This document shows positions 51,286 to 60,985 of a DNA stretch of 64,000 nt, in pieces (the stretch's first letter is position 1; each line of letters opens with the position of its first letter). A program made the translations under genes and the position numbers. The stretch covers positions 1,364,001 to 1,428,000 of the forward strand of contig NZ_VIWW01000001.1 of the NCBI RefSeq assembly GCF_007829885.1, given 5' to 3'. A model generated the notes under the pieces. It saw only the letters and a program-made list of their open reading frames with translations, was not told the DNA's origin and did not search any database. The DNA is from Streptomyces brevispora (GTDB lineage: Bacteria > Actinomycetota > Actinomycetes > Streptomycetales > Streptomycetaceae).

Positions 51286-52578
51286 CTACGCTTCTGGATG
51301 GCGTGCGTCGTACCGCGCGAACCTGGGCCACCGCAGCGCCAGCAGCCCCACGGCGACCACGCACGCGATCCCTCCCCCGGTCACCGCGAGGCCCGGGGAG
51401 GCGAGGTCGGCGACGGATCCTGCCAGGAAGTCTCCGAGGCGTGGGCCACCCGCCACCACCACGACGAACACGCCCTGGAGCCGTCCTCGCATCTCGTCCG
51501 GCACGGCGGCCTGGAGCATGGTGTTGCGGAAGACCATGGACGTGGTGTCGGCCGCCCCGGCGAGCGCCAGGAAGATCAGCCCGAGCCAGAGCTGCCGGGT
51601 CAGCCCGAAGACGGCCACGGCGGTGCCCCAGCTCGCGACCGCGAGAAGCACGGCCAGCCCGTGCCGCCGGATCCGCCCCAGCCAGCCGGAGAACACCCCG
51701 CCCAGCAGCGCCCCCAGCGCGGGGGCGGCGACCAGCAGTCCGGTGGTCTTCGCGTCGCCCCCGTACCAGAGGACGGCGACGACGGGGAACAGTGCGCGGG
51801 GATTGGCCAGCACCATGGCGCACATGTCGGTGAAGAACGTCATCCGCAGATTGGGCCGGGTCCCGAGGAACCGCAGCCCGTCCATGACCGACGGCCGCTT
51901 CCCGGCCGCGGCGCTCTCCGCCCCCCGCTCGGGCAGCATCGCGGGCAGCCGCCACATCGCGTACAGCGAGGCCGTGAAGGTGACGGCGTCGATGCCGTAC
52001 GCCGCCCGGTACCCCCACCAGCCGACGATGAGGCCCCCGAGCATCGGTCCGACGAGCGCGCCCGTGGTGCTGGTCATGGAGTTCAGCGCGTTTGCGGCGG
52101 GGAGTTGCTCGGCCGGCAGCAGCCGGGCGATCATCGAGCTGCGGGCCGGTGAGTTGAGCGCGAAGCAGACGGCCTGGAGCGCCACGACCGCGTACAGCGG
52201 CCCCACCCGCTCCACCCCGGCGACGGTGACCGCCACCAGCCCGACGGAGAGCACGAACGACCCGAAGGCACTGACCAGTCCCAGCTTGCGCCGGTCGACG
52301 GTGTCGGCGATGGCACCGCCGTACAGTCCGAAGACGACCAGCGGCACGAGCGAGCAGAATCCGATGAGCCCGACGGAGAAGGCGGAGCCGGTGAGTTCGT
52401 ACACCTGGAGCGAGACGGCGAGCGCCGTCATTCCCTGTCCGACCCAGGAGACCGTGTTCCCGAACCAGAGCCGCCGGTAGTCGGGCGAGGTCCGCAGCGG
52501 GGTCAGGTCGGCGAATATGCGGGATCGAGGAACGGGCTCATCGGCCTCGTCCGTCGTTTCGGTCAGGGATTCGGTCAC
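51286..52578 (-). CDS. MFS transporter (EntS-like)
   Basis: A 430-residue twelve-helix major facilitator of the enterobactin-exporter-like group, with LWFGNTVSWVGQGMTALAVS in helix 1 and GLYGGAIADTVDRRKLGL as loop 2-3 motif. Probably an exporter of a small molecule or drug. It is convergent with the VOC gene, 14 bp apart. Confidence 0.86.
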   Translation of the reverse strand: MTESLTETTDEADEPVPRSRIFADLTPLRTSPDYRRLWFGNTVSWVGQGMTALAVSLQVYELTGSAFSVGLIGFCSLVPLVVFGLYGGAIADTVDRRKLGLVSAFGSFVLSVGLVAVTVAGVERVGPLYAVVALQAVCFALNSPARSSMIARLLPAEQLPAANALNSMTSTTGALVGPMLGGLIVGWWGYRAAYGIDAVTFTASLYAMWRLPAMLPERGAESAAAGKRPSVMDGLRFLGTRPNLRMTFFTDMCAMVLANPRALFPVVAVLWYGGDAKTTGLLVAAPALGALLGGVFSGWLGRIRRHGLAVLLAVASWGTAVAVFGLTRQLWLGLIFLALAGAADTTSMVFRNTMLQAAVPDEMRGRLQGVFVVVVAGGPRLGDFLAGSVADLASPGLAVTGGGIACVVAVGLLALRWPRFARYDARHPEA

Positions 52579-52771
52579 GGAGAATGGTAACGACGGGCCG
52601 GAAGCGCCAGCCGTCGGGAGCCTTCCCTACGGCCTGCGGTTCCGGCGCCTCGGAGACCGACGTCGCGGCTGTTGATGCCGGCCAGGGTCTCCCGGCGGAC
52701 CAGCGGCCGTGCGCCGCCGTCGTGGACGGCCACCACCGGCGGGGTGCCGCCCCGGCACCCCGCCCGTCGTA

Positions 52772-55700
52772 TCACTCCTCGTCGCGCAGACGGGCCGCCA
52801 AGGAGATCAGCGGCGCGGCCTCCTCGGCGTGGCCCAGGGCGGTCAGGCGGGAGATCGCCGCGTCGAGCCGGGTGAGGGCGGGGGCCGTGCGTTCCAGGTA
52901 GATGCCCTCCACGGCGCCCGCGAGACGGGCGCACTCGGCCCACTCGCCCGCGTCGTCCCCGGCCGCTGTCGGCTCGCCGATCAGGACGAGGGCCTTCTCC
53001 AGGGCGGCCAGGGCGTCCTCGTACTCACCGGCGTAGGCGTTGACCCGCCCGTGTTCGTAGGCCAGGGCGGAGTCCAGGGAACGGCCGAAGGCCTCGTACT
53101 CGGCGGCGCGGGCCTCGTCGGCGATCCGGCCGGCGCGGGCAAGGTGGGCGAGCGCGTCGGCCAGGCCGTCGGGGCCCTGCTGCTGGGCCTGAAGGCGGGC
53201 GATTTCGCGCAGGCAGTTGCTGAGCTGCTCATAGCGCGGGGCCTTGGCATGGGCGGCGAGCGCCTGGTCCGCGACCTCGTGGGCCCGGCCGAACTCGCCG
53301 GACTCGGCGAGGAGTACGGCCGTCTCCGAGGCGATCAGGGCGTGGCTCCCCGGGTCGTCGGCCCAGTCGGCCGACTGGGCCGCGAGGGCGACCAGCTCCG
53401 CCGTGGCGGCCTTGAGGTCCTCCCCCGCGTGCAGCGCGCGGGCGCGGGTCAGGCGCAGCTGTGCCACGAGCCGGTCGTCGAGCTCTCCGGCGGCGACGTC
53501 CGGTTCGGCCAGGAGGGAGTCGAGCAGGGCGATGCAGTCCTCGACGCGGCCCAGGTCGAGGCTGAGCTGCGCCGCGTTGCTGTAGGCGCAGAACGCGTCG
53601 GTCCGGTTGCCCCGGCGCAGTTCCAGCTCCGCCGAGCGCGTCAGGTGCCGCAGTGCCTCGTCGGGGCGTTCGAGGTGCATGCATGCCTCGGCCTGATCAC
53701 CGTGGAGACGGGCGTCGTCGGACACCACGGCCGGCCAGTCGGCGGCCAGTCGCAGAGCCTCGGCCAGGTCCTCGTGCGCCGCCTGCGCGTCCTTGAGGCC
53801 GAGCCGGAGCCGGCCACGCAGTCCGAGGGTGCGGGGCAGATGCCAGGCGGGGCCGTGCGTCTTGAGCCGGTCGAGGAGGGTGTCGAGTTCGGTGACCGCG
53901 GCGGGCAGGTCGCCGGAGAGCGCGTGCGCGCCGGCCCGCAGCAGCGCGGCGCCGGAGATCTGTGCGCCGATGCCGTGCCGGGTGGCGAACTCGTGCAGCA
54001 GGTCCACCTCGGCGAAAGCCGGCGCGATGTGTTCCTCGCTCCCCGACGTCTGCAGGCGCAGGCCGAGCGTGGTCGCCCGCATCCGCAGCAGGCGGGCCTC
54101 CTGGTACGGGGCGAGATCAGGTGCCTCCTCGTGCAGGCGGACCATGGAGGCGTGGGCGGCGGTCAGCGCGGCGGCCTTCGCCCCGGCTCCGCCGTCACCC
54201 TCCGCGGAAGTCTCGGCAGGAGCTTCAGTGGAGGTCTCGGTGGGGGTCTCGGCAGGAGTTCCGGTGGGAGTCCCGACAGCGGTCTCGGCAGGAGTCCCGG
54301 AGGCAGCCCCGGCAGCGGTCTCGGTGGGGATTTCGGCGGTGGCGAGCAGCGCGCAGGCGCGGGCGTGCGCCGCGTGGCCGGGCTCCCCGGCGTCGTCGTA
54401 CAGGCCCGCGGTCTCCTCGTGGAGGGCGGCGGCGTCGGCGAACTCGCGCTTCTCGCCGGCCCGGACCGCCTCGTCGAACAGCAGATCCGCGCGCAGTCGC
54501 ACGAGCGGGCCCACGGCCGGGTCGTCGGGGTGGGAGTAGTCGCGGGCGGTGACGAGCGGGCGCAGCTTCGCCCAGCACGCCTGTGCGTCCGGGTGCCCCT
54601 GCTCGTCCAGTGCCCGTGCCTGGCGGATGAGTTCGGGCAGCGACTCCGGGAGCGCGGCGGCCGTGCGGGCGGCGGGCGCGGCAACCGGGACGGCCGGGCT
54701 CACGTCGTCGAGGCTGCGGGTGCGCAGCGTCAGGTCCAGCGCGTCCAGGAGCGGGGCGCGGCCGAGGCGGATCGCGCGGCGTTCGGTGTGGGCCTCGGTT
54801 CCGTTTCGGGCGTCGAAGCGGGCGGCGAGGTCGTCGGCGCGACCCCGCACCTCGGCGCGCAGGCCGGCCACCGTCCAGGTGCGGCCCGGGTATCCGGCGG
54901 CGGGCAGTTCGCCGTGGCCGAGGAGTTCGACTCGCTGGAGGAGGACCTCCACGCCGGTGAGGAAGTCGAACAGGTCCAGCGGTGAGTCCACCTCGTCGAA
55001 CAGGTTCCGGTTCTCGGCGAGCAGCTCCAGGCCGCGTGCCTCGTTGCCGGTCAGCGCGCAGAACTCCAGGTGCCGGCCGACCTCTCCGGACATCGAGGGG
55101 TTGCGGCGGCAGCCGCGGTAGCCGACGAGGTGCAGTTCGCGGGCCCGGTCGATGCGGCCGGTGCGCAGCAGGGGCAACAACGCGTACGAGACGGAGCGGG
55201 CCGGTTCCTCCAGGCAGGACCCCTTCCCGTCCAGGACGGGCTCCCAGACGGCCAGCGCCCGTTCGTCGTCACCCGCCGTGAGGTGGTGGAGGGCGAACTC
55301 GCAGATCTCGCAGGCCTCGCAGTCGCTGAGCTGGGTCCGGGGGCGGGCCGCCCACAACTCGTAGGCGAGGGCGGTGCCCTCGCCCATGTGGGCGGCGAGC
55401 TGGTAGGCCTGTCCGTAGTAGGGCTGGAGGCCCAGGCCGGCCTTCGCGTACCGGTCGCGCATCTCCGTCAGCCACTGGCGCAGGCCGGCCAACGGCATCT
55501 CGGGCAGCGCGTGCAGGGCGTTGGCCACCCACTTGAACCGCCAGAACAGCGTGTGCCGCCGACGCTCGTCGAAGGCGTCGGGCTGCTCGTCGAACATGGT
55601 GAGCAGGCGCGCGAAGACGACGGGCGACTTGCGAGGTTCGGAGCCGTAGGTGTACGCCTCCTGAAGCTCGAAGAGCGCGTGGACGAGGGGAACGGGCTCC

Positions 55701-55825
55701 GCGAACTGCTCGGCGGCGTCCACGAGCTCCTCGGCGGTGACCGTGCGGGTACGGCCGTAGGGGCGCCGGTCGTTCTCCTGGAGCGCCCGGTACAGCTCGT
55801 CGGTGTTCTGGGGTGCGGTCGGCAT
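52772..55825 (-). CDS. Large TPR-rich protein, partner of an HSP90-type gene
   Basis: A 1017-residue cytosolic protein composed mostly of alpha-helical repeats resembling tetratricopeptide repeats, in an N-terminal block (about residues 40-300) and a C-terminal block (about 560-1010). They are joined by an extended linker at about 495-543 made of Pro-Thr-Glu-Ala repeats. An N-terminal pair of cysteine motifs (LSDCEACEICEF) could bind metal. TPR proteins commonly dock on HSP90, and this gene starts 2 bp after an HSP90-type gene, so it is probably its adaptor or client selector. No enzymatic domain seen. Confidence 0.85.
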   Translation of the reverse strand: MPTAPQNTDELYRALQENDRRPYGRTRTVTAEELVDAAEQFAEPVPLVHALFELQEAYTYGSEPRKSPVVFARLLTMFDEQPDAFDERRRHTLFWRFKWVANALHALPEMPLAGLRQWLTEMRDRYAKAGLGLQPYYGQAYQLAAHMGEGTALAYELWAARPRTQLSDCEACEICEFALHHLTAGDDERALAVWEPVLDGKGSCLEEPARSVSYALLPLLRTGRIDRARELHLVGYRGCRRNPSMSGEVGRHLEFCALTGNEARGLELLAENRNLFDEVDSPLDLFDFLTGVEVLLQRVELLGHGELPAAGYPGRTWTVAGLRAEVRGRADDLAARFDARNGTEAHTERRAIRLGRAPLLDALDLTLRTRSLDDVSPAVPVAAPAARTAAALPESLPELIRQARALDEQGHPDAQACWAKLRPLVTARDYSHPDDPAVGPLVRLRADLLFDEAVRAGEKREFADAAALHEETAGLYDDAGEPGHAAHARACALLATAEIPTETAAGAASGTPAETAVGTPTGTPAETPTETSTEAPAETSAEGDGGAGAKAAALTAAHASMVRLHEEAPDLAPYQEARLLRMRATTLGLRLQTSGSEEHIAPAFAEVDLLHEFATRHGIGAQISGAALLRAGAHALSGDLPAAVTELDTLLDRLKTHGPAWHLPRTLGLRGRLRLGLKDAQAAHEDLAEALRLAADWPAVVSDDARLHGDQAEACMHLERPDEALRHLTRSAELELRRGNRTDAFCAYSNAAQLSLDLGRVEDCIALLDSLLAEPDVAAGELDDRLVAQLRLTRARALHAGEDLKAATAELVALAAQSADWADDPGSHALIASETAVLLAESGEFGRAHEVADQALAAHAKAPRYEQLSNCLREIARLQAQQQGPDGLADALAHLARAGRIADEARAAEYEAFGRSLDSALAYEHGRVNAYAGEYEDALAALEKALVLIGEPTAAGDDAGEWAECARLAGAVEGIYLERTAPALTRLDAAISRLTALGHAEEAAPLISLAARLRDEE

Positions 55826-55827
55826 CG

Positions 55828-57720
55828 TCAGCTGTCCTTGCGGAGGGCGTGGGCGAGGAGATCGAGGAAGGAGCGGTTGATGAGGCTCGATTCGGCGGGC
55901 CTGAGCGGGCGCCTGGACAGCAGCGCGGCCTGCCCGTACAGGGCTTCGGCGCTGGTGCGGGCCAGCTCGGGTTCGTCGATGGCGACGGCGGTGCGGACCA
56001 GCGGGTTGAGCTGGTTGAGGATCAGTTGCGCCCGCGGGGCCTCCTGGCGCAGGGCGCCGAGGATGTCGCCCCACAGTCCGCCCTCCTGCTCGCGGGCGAG
56101 CTGGGAGCGGGTGCGCTCGTGCCGGGCCTCGCGGCTGTCGACGAGGAGGGCGGGGGCGGAGGCGGGCTGGAAGGTGCGCAGCGCGACGTCGCAGTCGAAG
56201 ACGGCAAGGGCGTCGCGGGCCCGGGCGAGGTAGGCCGTGGCGGCCAGTTCCGTCTCACGGTCGACGGGGTCGAGGTGGGCGGTGAGGGTCGCCGGGTCGA
56301 GGTCGGCGACGCTGACCTCGGACCTGATCTCGGGCAGCCGGTGGACCAGTTCGCGGTCGTAGGTGTAGCCGCCGTTGACGACGCCGAGCCCGGCGGCCGA
56401 GGCGATCGCCGCGACCTGCCGGAACTCCTCCACGCTCGACGTCACGAGCACGGTGCGGTGGGTGCGCGCGAACTCGTCGAGGGTGGTGTGCCCGTCGGTG
56501 GTCTCGAACGGCAGCCAGGGCAGCAGCATGCGCAGGATCTCGTCGTCGTGCACCGCGAGCGACTTCACCGCCAGGTGGTGGGCCTGGAGGAAGCGGGCGA
56601 GCAGGTCCGGATCGCTGGCGGCGGCCCGGGCAATCCACGCGCGTAGCCGCTCGGCGAGGGCGTCGCGAACGGCGGCGAGCGTGTCGTCCTCGTACAGGGC
56701 CTCGCGGGACGCCGTCGGGCGCAGGCTCTCGGCGTCGACGACGCAGCGGACGAAGAACGCCCACTCGGGCAGGATCTCCTCGGCCCGCTCGGACAGCAGC
56801 ATGCCCTTGACGTGCACGCGGTGGCCGTGGCGGCGGCCGGCCGGCACCGCCTCGGGCAGCACGCACGCGATGCCCTTCAGTCCCACGGCGGGCAGGTCCA
56901 GCTCGATGGTGTCCAGCGGCTTGAACCCGAAGACGCCCTCGCCGTACGCGGCCAGCGCGCGGGAACGGGCTCCCGGAGTGGGGTACGTACGCGCCCAGGG
57001 CGCGGACTCGGGGTTGACGGATGCGCCGGGGCCGCCTGTGCCCGCTGCACCGCCGGGGCCGCCTGCACCACCTGCACCGCCTGTGCCGTCGTCAAAGGTC
57101 ACCGGGTGGCGCAGCAGGGAGCCGAAGTGCCGGGCCAGCGCGTGCACCTGTGCCGGCCGGGTCCACTCGCCCGTGTCGGCGCGCGGCGTCAGCGTGACGG
57201 TGGTGCCCGGCCGGGGGCGGGCGGAGGCGGGCAGGGTGCGGACGGTGTAGCTGCCGTCGCCGCGTCCCCGCCACTCCACGGCGCGTGCGTCGGGGGTGCG
57301 GGCGGAGCGGCTCAGGACGTGGATCTCGTCCGCGACGAGGAAGCAGGAGAGCAGACCGATGCCGAACTGGCCGATGAAGTCGCCGCGTTGCTCGGCGATC
57401 CTGTCGGCGCGCTTGCTGCTGCGGCCGATCGTGGCGAGGAAGGTGTGCACGTCGGCCTCGGTGAGACCGACGCCGTCGTCCTCGACGCGCACCACCGAAC
57501 CGTCGGCGTACAGGCGGATGCCGAAGACGTCGGCGGGGGCGCCCGGTTCGAGGCCGCGCCGGGCGGTCAGCGCGTCCACCGCGTTCTGCAGGAGTTCACG
57601 CAGGTAGACGCGGGGGCTGGAGTAGAGGTGGTGGGAGAGGAGATCGACCAGGCCGCGCAGATCCACCTGGAAGGTGCGATCGGCGTCGGCCGGGGTCGCT
57701 GCGGCGTCGGGCAGAGTCAT
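55828..57720 (-). CDS. HSP90-family (HtpG-like) ATPase
   Basis: A 630-residue GHKL ATPase chaperone. The ATP site is intact: YLRELLQNAVDALTARR (Glu and Asn), VEDDGVGLT (D-x-G-x-G) and GQFGIGLLSCF (G2). The middle domain carries IACVLPEAV and LLSERAEEILPEWAFFVRC, as in HtpG. It is shorter and more divergent than canonical HtpG, particularly in the C-terminal dimerization region. Sits between an uncharacterised upstream gene and the TPR gene in one operon. Confidence 0.92.
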   Translation of the reverse strand: MTLPDAAATPADADRTFQVDLRGLVDLLSHHLYSSPRVYLRELLQNAVDALTARRGLEPGAPADVFGIRLYADGSVVRVEDDGVGLTEADVHTFLATIGRSSKRADRIAEQRGDFIGQFGIGLLSCFLVADEIHVLSRSARTPDARAVEWRGRGDGSYTVRTLPASARPRPGTTVTLTPRADTGEWTRPAQVHALARHFGSLLRHPVTFDDGTGGAGGAGGPGGAAGTGGPGASVNPESAPWARTYPTPGARSRALAAYGEGVFGFKPLDTIELDLPAVGLKGIACVLPEAVPAGRRHGHRVHVKGMLLSERAEEILPEWAFFVRCVVDAESLRPTASREALYEDDTLAAVRDALAERLRAWIARAAASDPDLLARFLQAHHLAVKSLAVHDDEILRMLLPWLPFETTDGHTTLDEFARTHRTVLVTSSVEEFRQVAAIASAAGLGVVNGGYTYDRELVHRLPEIRSEVSVADLDPATLTAHLDPVDRETELAATAYLARARDALAVFDCDVALRTFQPASAPALLVDSREARHERTRSQLAREQEGGLWGDILGALRQEAPRAQLILNQLNPLVRTAVAIDEPELARTSAEALYGQAALLSRRPLRPAESSLINRSFLDLLAHALRKDS

Positions 57721-57780
57721 CGGGCAGTCCGAGGTGAGAGGGGAGACAGGGTGACGGGAGGGACCGGGACCGGCGTGCGC

Positions 57781-58767
57781 TCAGGAACTGCGCTGCCACC
57801 GGGCGAACTGCTTCTCGGGATGCGCGAGATAGGTCCACGGATAGCCGGTGTAGGCGCCGTCGAGCGCCTGGAAGACGCGCCGGACGGTGTGGCGCTCACC
57901 AGCCAGCGACAGGGCCATGGCGAACGTGTTGAAGTCCTGCTGCCATCCCGGACGCCGCATGTACGCGGGGTGGAGGATGCTGTGATCGGCCGCGTTCCGC
58001 AACTCCGCCTGGATCGCGGGAGTTTCGAGCGAGTCCATCCGGTCCGTCTCGACCCAGTCCTCGATGTGCGCGATGGCGATCACACAGCCGAGCCGGTGCC
58101 CCTGCGGGGCGCGGGCGAACGCGTCGCGGGCGAACGCCATGGCCTGGCCCGGCTCGCCGCCCCAACGGGGCTGCAACTGCGCCACCCAGTCGCCGTGGAC
58201 CCCCAGGTCCAGCGGGTCTCTGCGCAGGGCTGCGTCGCGCCGGGTCTCGTTGATGGCGTTGCCCAGCGACATGCCGCGGCCGGAGGTGAGGAGTTGGCGC
58301 CACGGCGTGACCCATTCCGGCCGCAGCTCGGCGGCCTCGAACAGCTGCTCCTCGGCGATGTGGAGCCGCTCGTGGAAGACCCGCCACTGCTCCTGCGTGA
58401 CGTTCACGGCACGCTCGGCCGTGCGCGCCTCCCAGCCCCAGTTGATGTGGCGGGCCCCGGATATCAGCAGGGCCGTCGCCCGGTGCTCCTCGTCCTCCGC
58501 GACGGCCCGGCCGATCCAGTCCTGCACTCCGTCCAGGTCGGCCAGTTGACCGAGGACCTGGTGGTCGCGGCCGAGATCGAAGGGGACCAGCGCCGCCTTG
58601 ACCGCCGCCCAGTCCCCCGCGTCGGCCGCCTCCACCAGCGCGAGCACCCGCACGTCCCCGAGCGCGCGCAGCGTGTACATCCCGTTCTTCCGCCTGCGCG
58701 GGACGGGAAGTGCGTACGGATCCGCCGCCGGCCTCTCCCCACTCCTGCCGAGCAACTTGCCGAACAT
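57781..58767 (-). CDS. Helical-repeat protein of unknown function, first gene of the HSP90 operon
   Basis: A 328-residue protein without signal peptide. Helical segments such as LVEAADAGDWAAVKAALVPF and the spacing of Ala/Leu/Trp positions suggest TPR-like repeats, and it ends AHPEKQFARWQRSS. It could be a DUF4034-type protein, but I am not certain. It lies 60 bp before the HSP90 gene in the same direction and is probably part of the same chaperone system. Confidence 0.75.
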   Translation of the reverse strand: MFGKLLGRSGERPAADPYALPVPRRRKNGMYTLRALGDVRVLALVEAADAGDWAAVKAALVPFDLGRDHQVLGQLADLDGVQDWIGRAVAEDEEHRATALLISGARHINWGWEARTAERAVNVTQEQWRVFHERLHIAEEQLFEAAELRPEWVTPWRQLLTSGRGMSLGNAINETRRDAALRRDPLDLGVHGDWVAQLQPRWGGEPGQAMAFARDAFARAPQGHRLGCVIAIAHIEDWVETDRMDSLETPAIQAELRNAADHSILHPAYMRRPGWQQDFNTFAMALSLAGERHTVRRVFQALDGAYTGYPWTYLAHPEKQFARWQRSS

Positions 58768-59103
58768 CCCGAGCCCTCCCCTGGTCCCGCGCGATCATCG
58801 GATGCAGCATAAGCGGGCCCACCGACATCGCCTCCACAGGGCGTTCACGAGTGCTTCACCGGCCTGGTCCCGGTTCCGGACTCGGCCCCGATCCCGATGC
58901 CGATCCCGATCCCGGCGAGGAAAGACTGCACCTACCCGTTCCCGTGCAAATGGTCCGGGAGCCGTCTCCGTGTGCGGGTGAGGTCGCAAGTGGTTACGGA
59001 TAGTCAAAAATTGGGCCCCGCACGGGTGACGCGCGCCGGAGTCGACCGCATGGTTGTCAGTGGGCCCTGCTTGACTGTGGCCATCGAACCCGGGGAGCGA
59101 GTT
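58768..59103. other. Intergenic region with short repeats
   Basis: 336 bp between divergent genes. 58885-58915 contains repeated CGATCCCGAT words. The segment 58985-59010 is AT-richer and may hold the promoter of the small gene at 59104. No credible gene of its own. Confidence 0.4.
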
Positions 59104-59290
59104 GTGCCGACTGTGATCCATAGGACGCGCAGCGAGCTTGAGGCCCAGCGCGAGCGGCTGTTGGCCCGGCGTGAACATGAGCTACGAAGAGCTCGCGGAA
59201 CGCGCCGCCACGTACAGCCTCAGCATGGACGAGCTGGACGTATGGCACACCATTGAAGGTGTCGACTACCTCCTCGATGGTGACAGCTGA
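59104..59290 (+). pseudogene. Small protein gene split by a one-base frameshift
   Basis: Frame one begins with a GTG at 59104 (GGGGAG ribosome site just upstream) and reads PTVIHRTRSELEAQRERLLA before running into Arg-rich nonsense. Frame two, opening at 59171-59177, reads MSYEELAERAATYSLSMDEL and on to VWHTIEGVDYLLDGDS, stopping at 59290. Together they make one small actinobacterial protein of about 60 residues whose parts are both well preserved. Either one extra base near 59165-59172 has broken it, or frameshifting or internal initiation is used. A terminator follows at 59350. Confidence 0.7.
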
Positions 59291-59349
59291 AGAAGCCAAG
59301 GCCCTTGATGCGTTGGCAGCAGGTTTCGCCGACCAACTGACGAACTTGA

Positions 59350-59384
59350 CGCGGGGTGTCCTCGGCGAGGACACCCCGCGTTTT
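59350..59384 (+). terminator. Rho-independent terminator
   Basis: A perfect 14-bp GC-rich stem (59350-59363 with 59367-59380), a 3-nt loop and a run of four T directly after it. The best canonical terminator of the window. Confidence 0.92.
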
Positions 59385-59501
59385 CATGCCATCCGGCCCG
59401 TGTGCGTCGATCCCCCGCGCTCAAGTCATCAAGACCTCGCCCGATTGCACCGCACCGGCCAGCCCCGCACCTCGGCGCCTGTCAACGACCACGCATTTCC
59501 A

Positions 59502-60269
59502 TCAGCCGATAATCGCGACCGGGGCGTCCCACGCGTTGCGGTCAACGTTGATCGTGTAACCTCCGCGGGTTTCCTTGCTGTTGACCATGTACTGGTAGCC
59601 GCGGCTGTGGTCGGTGTACTGGGTGGGATTCCACGGCCAGTCCGTGGTGGTCGTGTTCTTCTTGTCCCACAGCGCGTACCAGAGGTTGCCCGGCAGGTCC
59701 GTCTTGTTCGTAGCGGTGGCGACGGCCTTGGCACTGGAACTGCTGAAACCGTACAACCCGCCCCGGTAAGTCGCGTTGCGCAGCGTTTTGGTGAAGGAGC
59801 GCACGTAGGTGAGGGTGGCCTCATTGCACGCCTTATCAGTGATGTCGTACGACTCCATGTTCAGGTAGATCGGGCTGCCGGCTTTCATCCCGAGCGCTGA
59901 CGCCTTGGCCACCGCGTCCTTGGCGTTGTCGGCGCCCACGGAGGCAGCCGTGGAGGGGGTGAACCTCTCCGGGTTCGTGCTCTTCTGGCAGGGCGGCTGC
60001 GCGCCGACATAGAGCGGGATGAGCTTCCAGCCGGTAGCGTTGACCGACTTCACCCAGGAGTTGGTCAGGTTGGGCTGGGCGCAGCCACGGTTCTTTCCGC
60101 CGATGTAGACAGCGGCAGCGCCGTAGAACCCCGTGTGCCACGCCTTCATCGCACTGAGCGAGGGTGCGGTGCACGCGTCGAACGCCCGACCGGTGTACGT
60201 CTTCTGTGCAGGCCACGCGGTAGCGGCCATGGATGTCTGTGCCGCGATTCCGGCACCCGCGACCACCAC
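59502..60269 (-). CDS. DUF1906 glycoside-hydrolase-like exported protein, 5' end disrupted
   Basis: About 255 residues of a Rv2525c-like DUF1906 protein, a TIM-barrel relative of glycoside hydrolases involved with the cell wall. Recognisable are GRAFDACTAPSLSAMKAWH, AVYIGGKNRGCAQPNLTNSW, GSPIYLNMESYD and NVDRNAWDAPVAIIG. The signal peptide is visible in part (VVVVAGAGIAAQTSMAATAW), but the codons before it merge into a different gene near 60305-60375. No normal start with a ribosome site is found; GTG codons at 60269 and 60266 are the best candidates. The mature part is intact. Confidence 0.75.
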   Translation of the reverse strand: MVVAGAGIAAQTSMAATAWPAQKTYTGRAFDACTAPSLSAMKAWHTGFYGAAAVYIGGKNRGCAQPNLTNSWVKSVNATGWKLIPLYVGAQPPCQKSTNPERFTPSTAASVGADNAKDAVAKASALGMKAGSPIYLNMESYDITDKACNEATLTYVRSFTKTLRNATYRGGLYGFSSSSAKAVATATNKTDLPGNLWYALWDKKNTTTTDWPWNPTQYTDHSRGYQYMVNSKETRGGYTINVDRNAWDAPVAIIG

Positions 60270-60359
60270 GACCCCTGTGGTCGCCCACGCAATGTAACGG
60301 CTCAGCGACGCGAGGGTGGGCCGGTCCAGGAAACCCGCCCAAGCCCGCTGCCAGAGGGG

Positions 60360-60985
60360 GCGGGCCCGCTGCCGCGCAGCGCCGGCAGTGCGGTGCCCTC
60401 GTCCGGCACGGTGGCCCAGCCGAGCCGACTGCCGCCGCCGCACAGTTTCGCCAGCGAGGTCGTGCCCCAGCAGCCGGGCGGCAGCTCCTCCGGCGGCGCG
60501 TACCACCGGTAGACCTGATTGACGACCACCTGGTGTCCCGCACGGGCCAGTTCCGCCAGAGCGGCCCGCCCGGCGGTGTCGAGCGAGCGCCCGTCGGGGT
60601 TGCGGTACGGGCTGGTCACCCAGACCGTGACCGGCTCGGGGCAGTCCCTTGCGGCGCCGGGCAGTTCCTCCCAGGGCAGCGCGCGCACGGTGGCCGGCCC
60701 CGCGAGCACCTGCCCGATGTCGGCGAAGCCTGGCCGCTCCACCAGCGCCGTGCGGGTGCGTCCCGCCCAGCTTCCGGCGAACTGGCGCACCCCGCCGGTG
60801 ACCACCGTCCGCCCCGGTGGCGCGCCGAACAGGCCGGCCAGCCGTTCCAACAGCTCCGGGTCGCCCTCGGCCGGCGGAGTGGCCCAGCAGTCGGCCCGGT
60901 CCAGTGCCCGGTCGTGCGCCGCGCCGAAGCGGCGCACGAGGGCGTGCGGCCAGGGCCGCGGCGGGCCGGTGAGATCCAGGGTCAT
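60360..60985 (-). pseudogene. PLP-dependent aminotransferase, C-terminally truncated
   Basis: About 200 residues of a class I/II fold-type I aminotransferase, starting with an ATG at 60985 that overlaps the preceding stop as ATGA. The strands around VTVWVTSPYRNPDG and the PLP-lysine segment TTSLAKLCGGGSRLGWA are present. Family members have about 350-400 residues; the C-terminal small domain is replaced by the DUF1906 region. Non-functional as encoded. Confidence 0.72.

Noticed and set aside
59253..59350. A second small gene (MVTAEEAKALDALAAGFADQ...) after the frameshifted gene
   Set aside because: It overlaps the end of the small gene and runs straight into the terminator stem, and no own ribosome site is visible.
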